Positions 41,734 to 50,697 are shown, counted from the first letter of the stretch. The stretch is 64,000 nucleotides of DNA from Streptomyces collinus Tu 365 (GCF_000444875.1 NC_021985.1:7460170-7524169), one strand, 5' to 3'. Made by a program: numbers and translations. The notes: generated by a model not told the origin, from the sequence alone.

Positions 41734-42114
41734 TCACGCCGAGCCGGACGCGGCCTCCGACCGGGCGAGCGCCGCCTCCACGGTCGGCTGCGGCGGCAGC
41801 AGCCGGGACAGACCGGTGACCCGGAAGACGCGCAGGGTCAGCGGGTGGGTGCACACCAGGTGCAGCCGCCCGCCCCGCTCCAGCACCCGGCCGCGGGCCC
41901 GGTACAGCAGGCGCAGCCCCGAGCAGTCGAAGAACTCGACGGACCGCAGGTCGATCACGACGCGTGCGCCGGGTTGCCCGGTGGCCCGGTCGAGCGCGGG
42001 CACGATCTCCGTCGCCGCGGCGATGTCGATCTCACCGCGCAGCTCCAGCACCGTGTGCCCGCGGTCCTCGCGGACGCGCAGGTGCCGGGTGGGCGGCGGG
42101 GGCTCCTGCTGCAC
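41734..42114 (-). CDS. STAS-domain anti-sigma factor antagonist
   Basis: A 126-residue STAS protein: TVLELRGEIDIAAATEIVPAL, VVIDLRSVEFFDCSGLRLLYRA with Ser in DCSG as the usual phosphorylation site, and HPLTLRVFRVTGLSRLL. It would bind a serine-kinase anti-sigma factor and release a sigma factor; no partner gene is adjacent. The GTG at 42114 is chosen because GGAGGTGG precedes it. The frame is open to an ATG at 42204, but those extra codons are AT-rich and unlike coding sequence. Confidence 0.88.
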   Translation of the reverse strand: MQQEPPPPTRHLRVREDRGHTVLELRGEIDIAAATEIVPALDRATGQPGARVVIDLRSVEFFDCSGLRLLYRARGRVLERGGRLHLVCTHPLTLRVFRVTGLSRLLPPQPTVEAALARSEAASGSA

Positions 42115-42339
42115 GACGGCACCACCTCCCACGCCCGCCCGGAAACCGTTCTCGACCGTCAAGTTACCCTCGACAGAAGGAATTTGAGCATGTTCGATTG
42201 ACATATGTCTTCGAGTTTCGTGCCGCGTGTCGCTCTGTGACACGGAAGACAGCAGCCGGAAGCCGGGCGAACACCTGAACGTTCCGGACCCCTCCCGCGT
42301 CGCAGGAGCGCAACCGCAGTCGGGGAACAGGGGTGGGAC

Positions 42340-43188
42340 ATGCGCAGAGGACTCGTGGCCGTGGCCATGGCGGTGCCGGTGGCTCTGGCCGCGGTGGGGT
42401 GCGACGGCGGCGGAGCCTCTCCGGTGGTCGAGGGCACGCCGCCCGCGATCCCCTACCGCGGCCCCCTGCACGTCGCCACCCGCCCCGAGGACGACAGCGG
42501 CCCGCGTGCGCTGCGGCCGGCTTCCGGTGCCGCCGGGCGGGCGCTGGAGTGCGACGGGCAGATCTTCGAGGGCGGCGGTCCCGACGGCTGGAGCCGGTCG
42601 GACGGCGGTGACACACCGGAGGACGGACTGCGCCTCTACTTCGACATGGTCGAGCCCGGCCAGCCCGACCACGGCTACCGGGCCGAGCGCGAGGAGAGCG
42701 ACCGGGTGCTGTACTCCTTCGACGTCGGGGGCCGCACCAAGGTGGCCGTCGTGGTGGCCAAGGACCAGAAGGGCCGGCCGGGCTGGGGCCCCGAGACGAA
42801 CGCGGCCTGCGATCCCGCCGAGCTGCCCGCCCGGTGGGCGGACGCCCTGGGCTACGAGGTCTGGACGGACCGCGCGGGGGAGCGGGTGCCGGTGCGGCGG
42901 CTCAGCGGTTCCCCCGGCTCCGGGCACTGCGACTGGCAGTCGGCCCACTTCCTCACCCTCGGCGACCGCACGTACGTCCGCGACCCGGAGGGCGTCCTCG
43001 GCCGGGACGGCCTGCTCGACGCGCCCTACCGGCGGCGCGTGCGCATGCCCGCGGACGCCCGGGACACCGGCTACCATCGCGGCGGCCGGCACCTGTGGCT
43101 GACCGCCGACCGGGACACCGCCTACGTCCGCACCCCCGCCGGTGTGGAGGCGTGGCCGCGGGCCGACCGGGCGATCGCCTGCAAGTGA
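42340..43188 (+). CDS. Putative lipoprotein of unknown function
   Basis: A 282-residue protein with a lipoprotein signal peptide (MRRGLVAVAMAVPVALAAVGC; lipobox AAVGC with Cys at residue 21). The mature part is hydrophilic with several Trp and Cys residues (CDGQIFEGGGPDGWSRSDGG, GHCDWQSAHFLTLGDRTYV, ending RADRAIAC). I do not recognise the family; similar lipoproteins are common in Streptomyces. It starts 225 bases past the STAS start, in a divergent arrangement with an AT-rich spacer. Confidence 0.82.
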   Translation: MRRGLVAVAMAVPVALAAVGCDGGGASPVVEGTPPAIPYRGPLHVATRPEDDSGPRALRPASGAAGRALECDGQIFEGGGPDGWSRSDGGDTPEDGLRLYFDMVEPGQPDHGYRAEREESDRVLYSFDVGGRTKVAVVVAKDQKGRPGWGPETNAACDPAELPARWADALGYEVWTDRAGERVPVRRLSGSPGSGHCDWQSAHFLTLGDRTYVRDPEGVLGRDGLLDAPYRRRVRMPADARDTGYHRGGRHLWLTADRDTAYVRTPAGVEAWPRADRAIACK

Positions 43189-43192
43189 CCGG

Positions 43193-43756
43193 TCACCGGC
43201 TGCGGTGCAGCGCGACCAGCAACTGCCAGACCTGGTCCGCCACTTCCTCCGGACCGGCCCGCAACAGGCCGTGCAGCCAGTCCGCGAGCACCCCCGCGAA
43301 GGTCGCCGCCACCGCCGAGGCGACCAGCGGGGCGTCCGCCGCGCCGGCCAGTTCGCGCTCGGCGAGGCTGCGGGCCCGCAGGTCCCGGTGCAGCACCCGG
43401 CCGAGCGGCCCGCCGCCGCCCGGCGCGAGCAGCGACCGGTACAGGGCCGCGTGCGGCGCGAGGCCGGTGAAGAACTCCCGCAGCGCGGGCGGAGCCACGA
43501 CCGGGTCGGGCCGCCCGCGCCAGGCGTGCAGCGCGTCCACCGCCTGCCGCACGACGTCCGCGCAGGCGTCGACCGCCAGCGCCTCCAGGCCGTCGTAGTG
43601 CACGTAGAAGGTGGCCCGGCCGACCCCGGCCCGGCGCACCAGCGCGGCCACCCCGACCTCCGCCAGCGGGCGCAGCGCGCACTCGTCGAGCAGGGCGGCC
43701 CGCAGCCGGGCGCGGGTCCGCGCGGCACGCGGGTCCGCCGGCTCGGTCCTGCTCAT
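43193..43756 (-). CDS. TetR-family regulator
   Basis: A 187-residue regulator with N-terminal helix-turn-helix (about 12-58; RTRARLRAALLDECALRPLAEVGVAALVRRAGVGRATFYVHYDG). The rest is a TetR_C ligand domain. Its ATG overlaps the stop of the upstream DUF1304 gene by four bases (ATGA), so the two form one operon. The strong double palindrome at 44149-44193 upstream of that operon is the obvious candidate operator, giving autoregulation. Confidence 0.9.
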   Translation of the reverse strand: MSRTEPADPRAARTRARLRAALLDECALRPLAEVGVAALVRRAGVGRATFYVHYDGLEALAVDACADVVRQAVDALHAWRGRPDPVVAPPALREFFTGLAPHAALYRSLLAPGGGGPLGRVLHRDLRARSLAERELAGAADAPLVASAVAATFAGVLADWLHGLLRAGPEEVADQVWQLLVALHRSR

Positions 43757-44118
43757 CGTGCCGCGAGGACGGCGGCCAGGGCGAGCGCGCCGGGCAGCGC
43801 CTGGGCGAACAGGATGCGGCGGTTGGCGGTGGCGGCACCGAACACGCCCGCCACCACGACGCACGCCAGGAAGAACACCCGGACCCGGAACCCGGTCGGA
43901 TCGGCCGCGACCAGCCCCCACACCAGACCGGCGGCCAGAAAGCCGTTGTAGAGGCCCTGGTTGGCGGCCAGCGGCGCGGTCAGCCGGGCCGTCTCCCGGT
44001 CGAACCCGTGCAGCCCGCGCCCCGGCGCCTTCTGCCAGAGGAACATCTCCAGCACCAGGATGTACGCGTGCAGCGCGGCCACCAGACCCACCAGCACGCT
44101 CGCCACGGTCCCCGTCAC
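43753..44118 (-). CDS. DUF1304 small membrane protein
   Basis: A 121-residue membrane protein with about four helices, matching DUF1304: ALHAYILVLEMFLWQKAPGRG, ANQGLYNGFLAAGLVWGL and VAGVFGAATANRRILFAQALP. The GTG at 44118 follows GGGAGGG; an ATG at 44181 would lie in the operator. DUF1304 proteins of this type often accompany a TetR regulator, with suggested roles in efflux or stress. The TetR gene directly follows. Confidence 0.85.
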   Translation of the reverse strand: MTGTVASVLVGLVAALHAYILVLEMFLWQKAPGRGLHGFDRETARLTAPLAANQGLYNGFLAAGLVWGLVAADPTGFRVRVFFLACVVVAGVFGAATANRRILFAQALPGALALAAVLAAR

Positions 44119-44148
44119 AGTACCCTCCCCGTTCTCCCGCTTCCTGCC

Positions 44149-44193
44149 CTTCCTGGACAGGTGTCCATCATAGCTGGACACCTGTCCAGGAAG
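44149..44193 (-). promoter_or_regulatory. Long double palindrome at the DUF1304-TetR promoter
   Basis: CTTCCTGGACAGGTGTCCA (44149-44167) and its exact complement (44175-44193) form a 19-bp inverted repeat with a 7-base spacer. Each arm itself contains a palindrome, TGGACA-GG-TGTCCA and TGGACA-CC-TGTCCA, so it probably holds two TetR dimer sites. TATGAT on the minus strand (44172-44167) lies in the spacer and is a good -10 box, which bound repressor would cover. Confidence 0.8.
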
Positions 44194-44224
44194 TCGTCCA
44201 GGGGTGGGGAGGTCGGTGGGAAGG

Positions 44225-45856
44225 TCAGGCGTCGGCCGCCGCGTGCACCCGCTCGCCCCCCACGTAGGTGAGCGCCACCCGCGTCCCGGCGATCTCCTCC
44301 GGGGGCCCGGCGAACGGGTCGCGGTCCAGCACCACCAGGTCGGCGAGCGCCCCGACGGCCACCCGGCCGCCGTCGTCCAGGTGGTTCACGTACGCCGACC
44401 CGGCCGTGTACGCCGTCAGCGCGTCCGCCAGGGACAGCCGCTCGTCCGGCAGGAACACCGGCGCGCCGCCGCCCGGTTCCACCCGGTTGACCGCCACATG
44501 GACGCCGTGCAGCGGGTCCGGGCTGCTCACCGGCCAGTCGCTGCCCGCCGCGAGCCGCGCCCCGGAGCGCAGCAGGGCCCCGAACGGGTACTGCCACGCG
44601 GCCCGTTCGGCACCGAGGAACGGGATCGTCAGCTCGTCCATCTGCGGCTCGTGCGCGGCCCACAGCGGCTGGATGTTGGCGGTGGCGCCGAGCCGGGCGA
44701 AGCGCGGCACGTCGTCCGGGTGCACCACCTGCAGATGCGCCAGGTGCGGGCGGGTGTCGCTCGGACCGTTGGCGGTCCGGGCCGCCTCGACGGCGTCCAG
44801 CGCGTCCCGCACCGCCCGGTCGCCCAGGGCGTGGAAGTGGCACTGGAAGCCGAGCGCGTCCAGTTCCGTCACGTACGTCGGCAGCCGCTCCGGGTGGATG
44901 AAGCTCTTGCCGCGGTTGGCGGTGGCGCAGCCGCAGCGGTCCAGATAGGGGTCGAGCAGCGCGGCGGTGTGGTTCTCGGCGACCCCGTCCAGCATCAGTT
45001 TGACCGTGCCCGCGCGGAACCGGCCGTGACTGAACTCGGCCCGCTTCGCGACCAGTTCGGGAATCTGCTCGGCCCCGCGGTCCCGGTCCCACCACAGGGC
45101 GCCGGTCACCCGCGCGGTGAGCGAACCGTCCCGGGCCGCCGTCAGGTACGCGCCGGCCGGGTCGTCCATGCCGAGGAAGTCGCCGACCAGCGCGTCCTGC
45201 CAGGCGGTGATGCCGAGCGCGTGCAGGTGCCGCTGGGCGTGCAGCAGCGCGGCCAGCCGGTCCGCCGCCGTGGCCGCCGGGGCCAGCTCGCCGACCAGCC
45301 GCATCGCGCCCTCCTGGAGGGTGCCGCTCGGCGCGCCCGAGGCGTCCCGCTCGATCCGCCCGTCGGCCGGGTCGGGCGTATTCCGGTCGATGCCGGCCAG
45401 TTCCAGCGCCCGGCTGTTGACCCAGGCGCCGTGGTGGTCCCGGTTGGGCAGGTACACGGGGCGGTCGGGGACCACGGCGTCCAGCAGCGCCCGCGTCGGC
45501 ACACCGCCCTCGAACGCCTCCATCGACCAGCCGCCGCCGAGGATCCACGCCCGGTCGGGGTGGGCCTCGGCGTAGGCGCGCACCGCGGCCACGGTCTCCT
45601 CGGCCGTGGTGAGCCCGGACAGGTCGCACTGGGTCAGTTCGAGCCCGGCCGGCACGGGGTGGACGTGCGCGTCCTGGAAGCCCGGCAGCAGCAGCCGTCC
45701 GGCCAGGTCGACCACCTCGGTGCGCGGTCCGGCGAGCTCCCGCAGTTCGTCGTGCCCGACGGCGGTGACGCGGTCCCCGGTCACGGCCACCGCGGTCGCC
45801 GTGCGGCCCTCGGGCGTGAGGACGGGGCCGCCGGTGAAGAGCAGATCAGCGTGCAT
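44225..45856 (-). CDS. YtcJ-like amidohydrolase
   Basis: A 543-residue metal-dependent amidohydrolase of the YtcJ / N-substituted formamide deformylase type. The first metal motif is PGFQDAHVHP, then RDHHGAWVNSRALELAGI, CHFHALGDRAVRDAL, HLAHLQVVHPDD and AAGSDWPVSSPDPLHGV. The C-terminal segment VGALADLVVLDRDPF is the standard closing beta-sheet. It likely cleaves an amide or carbamate of a small molecule in the cytoplasm. It lies 18 bases after the APC permease gene on the same strand, so uptake and cleavage probably go together. Confidence 0.92.
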   Translation of the reverse strand: MHADLLFTGGPVLTPEGRTATAVAVTGDRVTAVGHDELRELAGPRTEVVDLAGRLLLPGFQDAHVHPVPAGLELTQCDLSGLTTAEETVAAVRAYAEAHPDRAWILGGGWSMEAFEGGVPTRALLDAVVPDRPVYLPNRDHHGAWVNSRALELAGIDRNTPDPADGRIERDASGAPSGTLQEGAMRLVGELAPAATAADRLAALLHAQRHLHALGITAWQDALVGDFLGMDDPAGAYLTAARDGSLTARVTGALWWDRDRGAEQIPELVAKRAEFSHGRFRAGTVKLMLDGVAENHTAALLDPYLDRCGCATANRGKSFIHPERLPTYVTELDALGFQCHFHALGDRAVRDALDAVEAARTANGPSDTRPHLAHLQVVHPDDVPRFARLGATANIQPLWAAHEPQMDELTIPFLGAERAAWQYPFGALLRSGARLAAGSDWPVSSPDPLHGVHVAVNRVEPGGGAPVFLPDERLSLADALTAYTAGSAYVNHLDDGGRVAVGALADLVVLDRDPFAGPPEEIAGTRVALTYVGGERVHAAADA

Positions 45857-45874
45857 GATGCCTTTCCTGAAGGG

Positions 45875-47377
45875 TCAGTTGGAGGTGGTCAGGAGCTGCC
45901 GGGAGTCGGCGTCGGTGCCGGCGCCGGTGCGGAAGTACGGCGATCTGCGCACGTACTTGGCCCACGCGGCGACGGCGAACCCGGACGCGATCATGACCAC
46001 CGGCATGAGCAGCAGGAACCAGCCGTTGTCCGCGCTCACCTCGAAGTGGTCGGCGGACGAGTAGAAGGACCAGCCGAGGTAGCCGCCGAGGACGAGCAGG
46101 GCGACGGCGCTCAGCGTGGGCAGGACCACCGCCCGCACCCCCTGGCGCCAGTCCTCGCGCAGCAGGGAGCGGAACCGCACGGCGGCGGCCAGCGCGGTCA
46201 GCGCGTACGACAGCGAGACGACGATGCCCACCGCGTTCACCGTCGCCATGATCATGTCGGCCAGCCGGGGGATCACCAGGGCGAGCACCGCCACCGCCGT
46301 CGCCAGCCCCCCGACCAGCAGCGTCCCGGCCGCCGGCGTTCCGTAGCGTGCACTGACCCTCGACCACACCGGCCCGAGCGTACGGTCCCGGCTCATGGCG
46401 AACATGCCGCGTGCCGTCGGGATGACCCCGGCCTGCAGCGAGGCCACCGCGGAGAACATCAGCGCCACCAGGGGCAGGGCGGCCAGCGGCTGGGCGGCCA
46501 GCCGGTCGCCGAAGTAGGCCAGCCCCTCGGCCCCGTGCCCGGCCAGCTCGCCCTCGGACAGCACCCGCTGGAAGGCGATCGAGCCGAGCAGGAACAGCCC
46601 GAGCATGGTGACCAGGGTGATCATCCCGGCGCGGGAGGCGTCCCGCGGCTCGCGCACCTCCTCGTTGACGGTGAACGCGGCCTCGAAGCCCCAGTAGCAG
46701 AACACCGACAGCAGCAGCCCCTGCGCCAGCGCGGTCGCCGACGGGAGCGCGAACGGGTCGAACCACGACAGGCGGAACGGGTGCGGGCCGGTGACGATGC
46801 CGTATCCGCAGAAGCCGAGCAGCACGGCGTACTCGAAGACCAGCAGCCACGTCTGCAGCCGGGCCGCCGTGCGCACGCCGGTCACGGCGGTGAGGGTGAC
46901 CAGGACCAGCACGGCGATGCCCACGGCCGTGGTCTGCGCGGTCGAGCCCGGGTCCAGGACGAGCGAGCCGATCCGGTGCAGGCCCGCGTCCCCGGCCAGC
47001 TGCAGCATCGCCGATCCGGTGACCGCCGTGGTGTACGCGAGGAAGGCGAGGCTCGCCACGAAGTTGACCCAGCCCACCGTGAAGCCGAGCCAGGGGCTGA
47101 GCGAGCGGCCCACCCACACATAGCCGTTGCCCGCGTTCGGCTCCACCCGGTTCAGCCGGGAGTAGGCCCCGGCGATGCCGAGGACCGGCAGGAAGGCCAG
47201 CAGCATGATGGCCGGCAGGTGCAGGCCGACCACCCCCGCCGTGACACCGAGACCGATGCCGATGCTGGTGGTCGCGGCCGTGCTGGACGCGGCGACGGCG
47301 ACGCCGTCCAGCACGCTGAGGGACTTGCGCAGCTCGGGCCGCGCGGATGGATCCGCACCGATGGGGACGTTGCTCAT
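45875..47377 (-). CDS. APC-family amino acid/amine permease
   Basis: A 500-residue permease with about 12 hydrophobic segments. Near the N-terminus GVAVAASSTAATTSIGIGLGV and RVEPNAGNGYVWVGRSL are typical of the APC superfamily; the helix-6 region reads FCYWGFEAAFTVNEEVREPRDA. The ATG at 47377 is used; upstream in-frame codons are not convincing. It is coupled with the downstream amidohydrolase and divergent from a TetR regulator, suggesting import of the amide or amine that the enzyme degrades. Confidence 0.92.
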   Translation of the reverse strand: MSNVPIGADPSARPELRKSLSVLDGVAVAASSTAATTSIGIGLGVTAGVVGLHLPAIMLLAFLPVLGIAGAYSRLNRVEPNAGNGYVWVGRSLSPWLGFTVGWVNFVASLAFLAYTTAVTGSAMLQLAGDAGLHRIGSLVLDPGSTAQTTAVGIAVLVLVTLTAVTGVRTAARLQTWLLVFEYAVLLGFCGYGIVTGPHPFRLSWFDPFALPSATALAQGLLLSVFCYWGFEAAFTVNEEVREPRDASRAGMITLVTMLGLFLLGSIAFQRVLSEGELAGHGAEGLAYFGDRLAAQPLAALPLVALMFSAVASLQAGVIPTARGMFAMSRDRTLGPVWSRVSARYGTPAAGTLLVGGLATAVAVLALVIPRLADMIMATVNAVGIVVSLSYALTALAAAVRFRSLLREDWRQGVRAVVLPTLSAVALLVLGGYLGWSFYSSADHFEVSADNGWFLLLMPVVMIASGFAVAAWAKYVRRSPYFRTGAGTDADSRQLLTTSN

Positions 47378-47534
47378 GACCGGCTCTCCGCTCGCACCGG
47401 GGGGCCTGGTCGGCCCCGGTGACCGCAGATGAAACCGCCCGGCCGCTTCACAGGTCAACGGTGTTGTCGTAAGGTTCCGGCACACCCGGCGCCGGGAAAT
47501 GCCCCGCCCCGACGCACTCCGAGGAGGGCCCACC

Positions 47535-48254
47535 ATGACCGAACGCGTCGTGCCGGCCGGTGACCGCAGGCGCCGGCGGCCCACCAAACAGGGCGTGGTG
47601 CTCTCCGAGGAGCTGATCGTCGAGACCGCGCTCAGGCTGATCGAGGAGCACGGCGCCGACGCCCTCTCCGTCCGGCGGCTCGGCCGCGCCCTCGGCGCCG
47701 ACCCCAGCTCCCTTTACCGGTACTTCCGCCACACCGACGACCTGATGCTCGCCATCGCCGACGAGCTGATCGGCCGCACCCTGCGGGAATGGCGGCCCAC
47801 CGGCGACTGGTGCGCCGACCTGCGCGAACTCGGCCTGCGCATGCACGCGGGCGCCCTCGCCCACCCCCGGGCCGCGGTGCTCAGCGCCCACCGGGTCACC
47901 GGCCGGGAGCACGAGATCCAGGCCGTCGAGAACATCATCGGCACGCTGCGCGGAGCCGGGTTTCCGGACGCGGAGGCGGTGCGGATCTACCACGCCTTCG
48001 TCGACCAGGCCCTCGCCTTCGGCGCCCTGGACTCCGCCGGCACCGCCCTGCCCCGGTCCGCCCGGGACGCCGAGACCGAGGTGTGGCGGGCCACCTACGC
48101 CCACCTGCCCGCCGCCACCCATCCGCACATCGCGGCCACCGCCCGCCACCTCGTGGCCACCATGCGCCACAGCTCCTACCCGGCCGCCCTCGACCTGCTG
48201 CTGACCGCCGCCCGGACACGCCTCGACGCCTTCCGTGCGCGGACGGAAGGCTGA
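47535..48254 (+). CDS. TetR-family regulator divergent from the permease operon
   Basis: A 239-residue regulator with a basic N-terminus and helix-turn-helix at about residues 25-70 (SEELIVETALRLIEEHGADAL, RALGADPSSLYRYF). The C-terminal TetR_C part contains LHPHIAATARHL-like sequence. The ATG follows GAGGAGGG. The 157-base divergent spacer contains the small palindrome CAAC-GGT-GTTG (47456-47466), a weak operator candidate. It likely controls the permease-amidohydrolase pair. Confidence 0.88.
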   Translation: MTERVVPAGDRRRRRPTKQGVVLSEELIVETALRLIEEHGADALSVRRLGRALGADPSSLYRYFRHTDDLMLAIADELIGRTLREWRPTGDWCADLRELGLRMHAGALAHPRAAVLSAHRVTGREHEIQAVENIIGTLRGAGFPDAEAVRIYHAFVDQALAFGALDSAGTALPRSARDAETEVWRATYAHLPAATHPHIAATARHLVATMRHSSYPAALDLLLTAARTRLDAFRARTEG

Positions 48255-48318
48255 CGGTCACACTGGACGCCGTCCGCACGTCATACGCGTGGAACCCGTC
48301 CCGAGGAGGCCGTACGTC

Positions 48319-48783
48319 ATGACCCCGCCCCCCGCCCGCACCGCGGGTCAGCGCAAGAAGGACACCCTCCACCGGCTGGAGCACGAGGTGGACGCCTGGG
48401 TCGCCACCGCGGGCGCGGACGGCGGCGCGCCGCACCTGGTCCCGCTGTCGTTCGTCTGGGACGGCGCCACCCTGCTGATCGCCACCGCCGCCGAGAGCCC
48501 CACCGGCCGCAACCTGGTGGCCACCGGCCGGGCCCGGCTGGGCATCGGACCGACCCGCGACGTCGTCCTGATCGAGGGCACCGCACGGGCCGTCACCCCG
48601 GAGGACCTGCCCGAGGAGGACGCCGAGGTGTTCGCCGGCAAGACCGGCTTCGACCCGCGCCTGCTCACCACCCGCTACCTGTACTTCTACGTGCTCCCGC
48701 GGCGCGTCCAGGCGTGGCGCGAGGCGAACGAGCTGGAGGGAAGGGAGTTGATGCGCGACGGCGCGTGGCTGGTCGCCGACTGA
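48319..48783 (+). CDS. PPOX-family flavin/F420-binding protein
   Basis: A 154-residue split-barrel protein: DAWVATAGADGGAPHLVPLSFVWDGATLLIAT, then NLVATGRARLGIGPTRDVVLIEGTARAVT. This is the pyridoxamine-phosphate-oxidase-like fold that binds FMN or F420. Streptomyces relatives of this size are often F420-dependent reductases. The ATG at 48319 follows GAGGAGG. It is 52 bases before the VOC gene on the same strand. Confidence 0.88.
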   Translation: MTPPPARTAGQRKKDTLHRLEHEVDAWVATAGADGGAPHLVPLSFVWDGATLLIATAAESPTGRNLVATGRARLGIGPTRDVVLIEGTARAVTPEDLPEEDAEVFAGKTGFDPRLLTTRYLYFYVLPRRVQAWREANELEGRELMRDGAWLVAD

Positions 48784-48835
48784 ATCCGGCGGACCGGGAT
48801 ATCCGCAGGGGAAAGACGAATCCCCGGGAGGAAGC

Positions 48836-49228
48836 ATGTCCCTCGTGACCGCCGGCGTCGTGGTGCTCGACTGCGCCGAACCAGAGAAACTCGCCGAGTT
48901 CTACAAGGAGTTGCTGGACGGCCGGGTGACCGACGTGAGCGCCAACCTGGTGGAGATCAGGGGCGTCGACGGCTTCCGGATCGCCTTCCGGCGGGACGCC
49001 AACGCGACCCCGCCGAGCTGGCCCCGTCCGGAGAACTCCCTCCAGGCGCACCTGGATTTCCTGGTGGAGGACCTGGACGAGGCCGAGCGCAGGGTGGTCG
49101 GGCTCGGCGGCCGGCCGCTGGAGGCGCGCGACGCGCCGGGCCCGTACGAGGAGCGCGGCTACTCCGATCCGGCCGGCCACTCCTTCACCCTGCGCCTCGT
49201 CCGGCCCCTGGCGCCCAAGCAGGGCTGA
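48836..49228 (+). CDS. VOC-family (glyoxalase/dioxygenase-like) protein
   Basis: A 130-residue vicinal-oxygen-chelate protein: VVLDCAEPEKLAEFYKELL, RIAFRRDANATPPSWPRPENSLQAHLDFLVEDLDEAERRV, and the closing GYSDPAGHSFTLRLV. His in QAHLDF and the late acidic residues would hold the metal. Members include glyoxalase I, dioxygenases and antibiotic-binding proteins; the exact role is not decidable. The ATG follows GGGAGG. Confidence 0.88.
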   Translation: MSLVTAGVVVLDCAEPEKLAEFYKELLDGRVTDVSANLVEIRGVDGFRIAFRRDANATPPSWPRPENSLQAHLDFLVEDLDEAERRVVGLGGRPLEARDAPGPYEERGYSDPAGHSFTLRLVRPLAPKQG

Positions 49229-49247
49229 GCGCCCCCGCTCCGCAGGC

Positions 49248-49553
49248 TCAGTCCCGGCCGCCCTTGTCGGTGGCCGGCCACACGCCCGTCGACCGCTCGA
49301 TGGCCTTGGCGCCGGTGCGGTCGACGGCGCTGCGCACCACCGCGAAGATGGCGCCCTGGACCGCCGCCGCCAGCAGGATCTCGCCCCAGCCGCGGTCCGG
49401 GTCCAGCGCGTCGGGGGCGTCCTCCTCGTGCCGTATCGCCATCCACGCCTTGCGGAACGCCATCCCGGCCAGCGCACCGCCGGCCCAGCTGAGCACGAAG
49501 CCGACCGGCTGGTAGGCCAGCGGCAGTTTCCTCTTCTTGTTCTTGTTCGCCAT
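49248..49553 (-). CDS. DUF4235 membrane protein
   Basis: A 101-residue protein with a Lys-rich start (MANKNKKRKLPLAYQPVGF) and two hydrophobic segments (about 15-33 and 60-78), fitting DUF4235: VLSWAGGALAGMAFRKAWMAI, WGEILLAAAVQGAIFAVVRSAVDR. Common in actinomycetes, function unknown. It ends 19 bases from the convergent VOC gene and starts 28 bases after the GST gene, so it may be in that operon. Confidence 0.88.
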   Translation of the reverse strand: MANKNKKRKLPLAYQPVGFVLSWAGGALAGMAFRKAWMAIRHEEDAPDALDPDRGWGEILLAAAVQGAIFAVVRSAVDRTGAKAIERSTGVWPATDKGGRD

Positions 49554-49581
49554 GCTGAACTCCTTCCTCGTCAGGGGACTC

Positions 49582-50598
49582 TCATGCGGGGCGGCCGCGC
49601 GGTGTCACCTTTTCGCCCTCGGGCACCGGACCGGGCGGCTTCCCGTCCCCGAACGGCCGGCCGCCGAGCTCCTCCCGGTGGTGCGGGGAGGTCCAGCCGG
49701 CCAGATCGGGGCCGAGGGGCACGACGCCGGTGGGGTTGATGCCCGAGTGCACCTGGTAGTAGTGCCGCTTGATGTGGTCGAAGTCGACCGTGTCGCCGAA
49801 GCCCGGTGTCTGGAACAGATCCCTGGCGTACGCCCACAGCACCGGGTTCTCGGCCAGCTTCCAGCGGTTGCACTTGAAGTGGCCGTGGTAGACGGGGTCG
49901 AACCTGACCAGCGTGGTGAACAGCCGGATGTCCGCCTCCGTGATCGTGTCGCCGACCAGGTAGCGCTGCCCGGCCAGCCGTTCGGCGAGCGCGTCCAGCC
50001 GCCGGAAGACGGCCGTGCACGCCCGCTCGTACTCCGCCTGGTGGGTGGCGAACCCGGCCCGGTACACCCCGTTGTTCAGGTCCTCGTAGACCTCCGCCAT
50101 CACCGCGTCGATCTCGTCGCGCCGGTCCCGCGGGTAGAGGTCGGGCGCGCCCTCGCGGTGCAGCGCCGTCCACTCGGTGGCGAGGTCGAGGGTGAGCTGC
50201 TGGTAGTCGTTGGTGACCAGCCGCCCGGTGGGCACGTCCACGACGGCGGGCACGCTCACCCCGCCCGGGTAGTCCGTCTCCCGCTTGTCGTAGGCCTCGG
50301 CGAGGAACCGGATGCCGAGCACCGGGTCGCGGCCGTCCGGGTCCAGCGTGAAACGCCAACTGCGGTCGTCCTGGATCGGGTCGGCCACCGCCATCGGCAG
50401 CGCCTCCTCCAGGCCGAGCAGCCGGCGCGACACCACCGCCCGGCTCGCCCACGGACAGGCACGGGAGACCACCAGACGGTACCGCCCGGCCGCCACGGGC
50501 CAGCCGTCCCGGCCGTCGGCGGTGATCCGGTCGGCGAAGTGGCTCCTCGACCGGCTGAACGTCTTGTGGCCGTACGCCCTGTTGCCGTCCTCGCCCAT
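49582..50598 (-). CDS. Xi-class glutathione S-transferase / thiol-quinone reductase
   Basis: A 338-residue GST of the xi class (YqjG/ECM4 type). The catalytic motif is ACPWASRAVVSRRLLGL (CPWA). The long N-terminal half includes YPGGVSVPAVVDVPTGRLVTNDY, and the C-terminal helical half AEADIRLFTTLVRFDPVYHGHFKCNR-like sequence and YYQVHSGINPTGVVP. In other bacteria these reduce glutathionyl- or thiol-conjugated hydroquinones. Streptomyces uses mycothiol, so the natural thiol is unclear. Followed by the DUF4235 gene. Confidence 0.92.
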   Translation of the reverse strand: MGEDGNRAYGHKTFSRSRSHFADRITADGRDGWPVAAGRYRLVVSRACPWASRAVVSRRLLGLEEALPMAVADPIQDDRSWRFTLDPDGRDPVLGIRFLAEAYDKRETDYPGGVSVPAVVDVPTGRLVTNDYQQLTLDLATEWTALHREGAPDLYPRDRRDEIDAVMAEVYEDLNNGVYRAGFATHQAEYERACTAVFRRLDALAERLAGQRYLVGDTITEADIRLFTTLVRFDPVYHGHFKCNRWKLAENPVLWAYARDLFQTPGFGDTVDFDHIKRHYYQVHSGINPTGVVPLGPDLAGWTSPHHREELGGRPFGDGKPPGPVPEGEKVTPRGRPA

Positions 50599-50697
50599 GT
50601 CTCCTCCTCACCCGGCGGGGCACTCCCCGGAGACGCGTTCCCCGTTTTCGGCGGTCGGCACGGTGTGATCCGCCGGGGCCGGGGCAGTCGGCCGGGT

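Noticed and set aside
42115..42204. N-terminal extension of the STAS gene to the ATG at 42204
   Set aside because: The extra 30 codons are AT-rich at third positions and no ribosome site precedes the ATG; a strong GGAGGTGG site supports the GTG at 42114.
44204..47422. Plus-strand open frame of 1072 codons antisense to the amidohydrolase and permease
   Set aside because: Its sequence has the composition of an antisense shadow and no domain, while both minus-strand genes are well supported.
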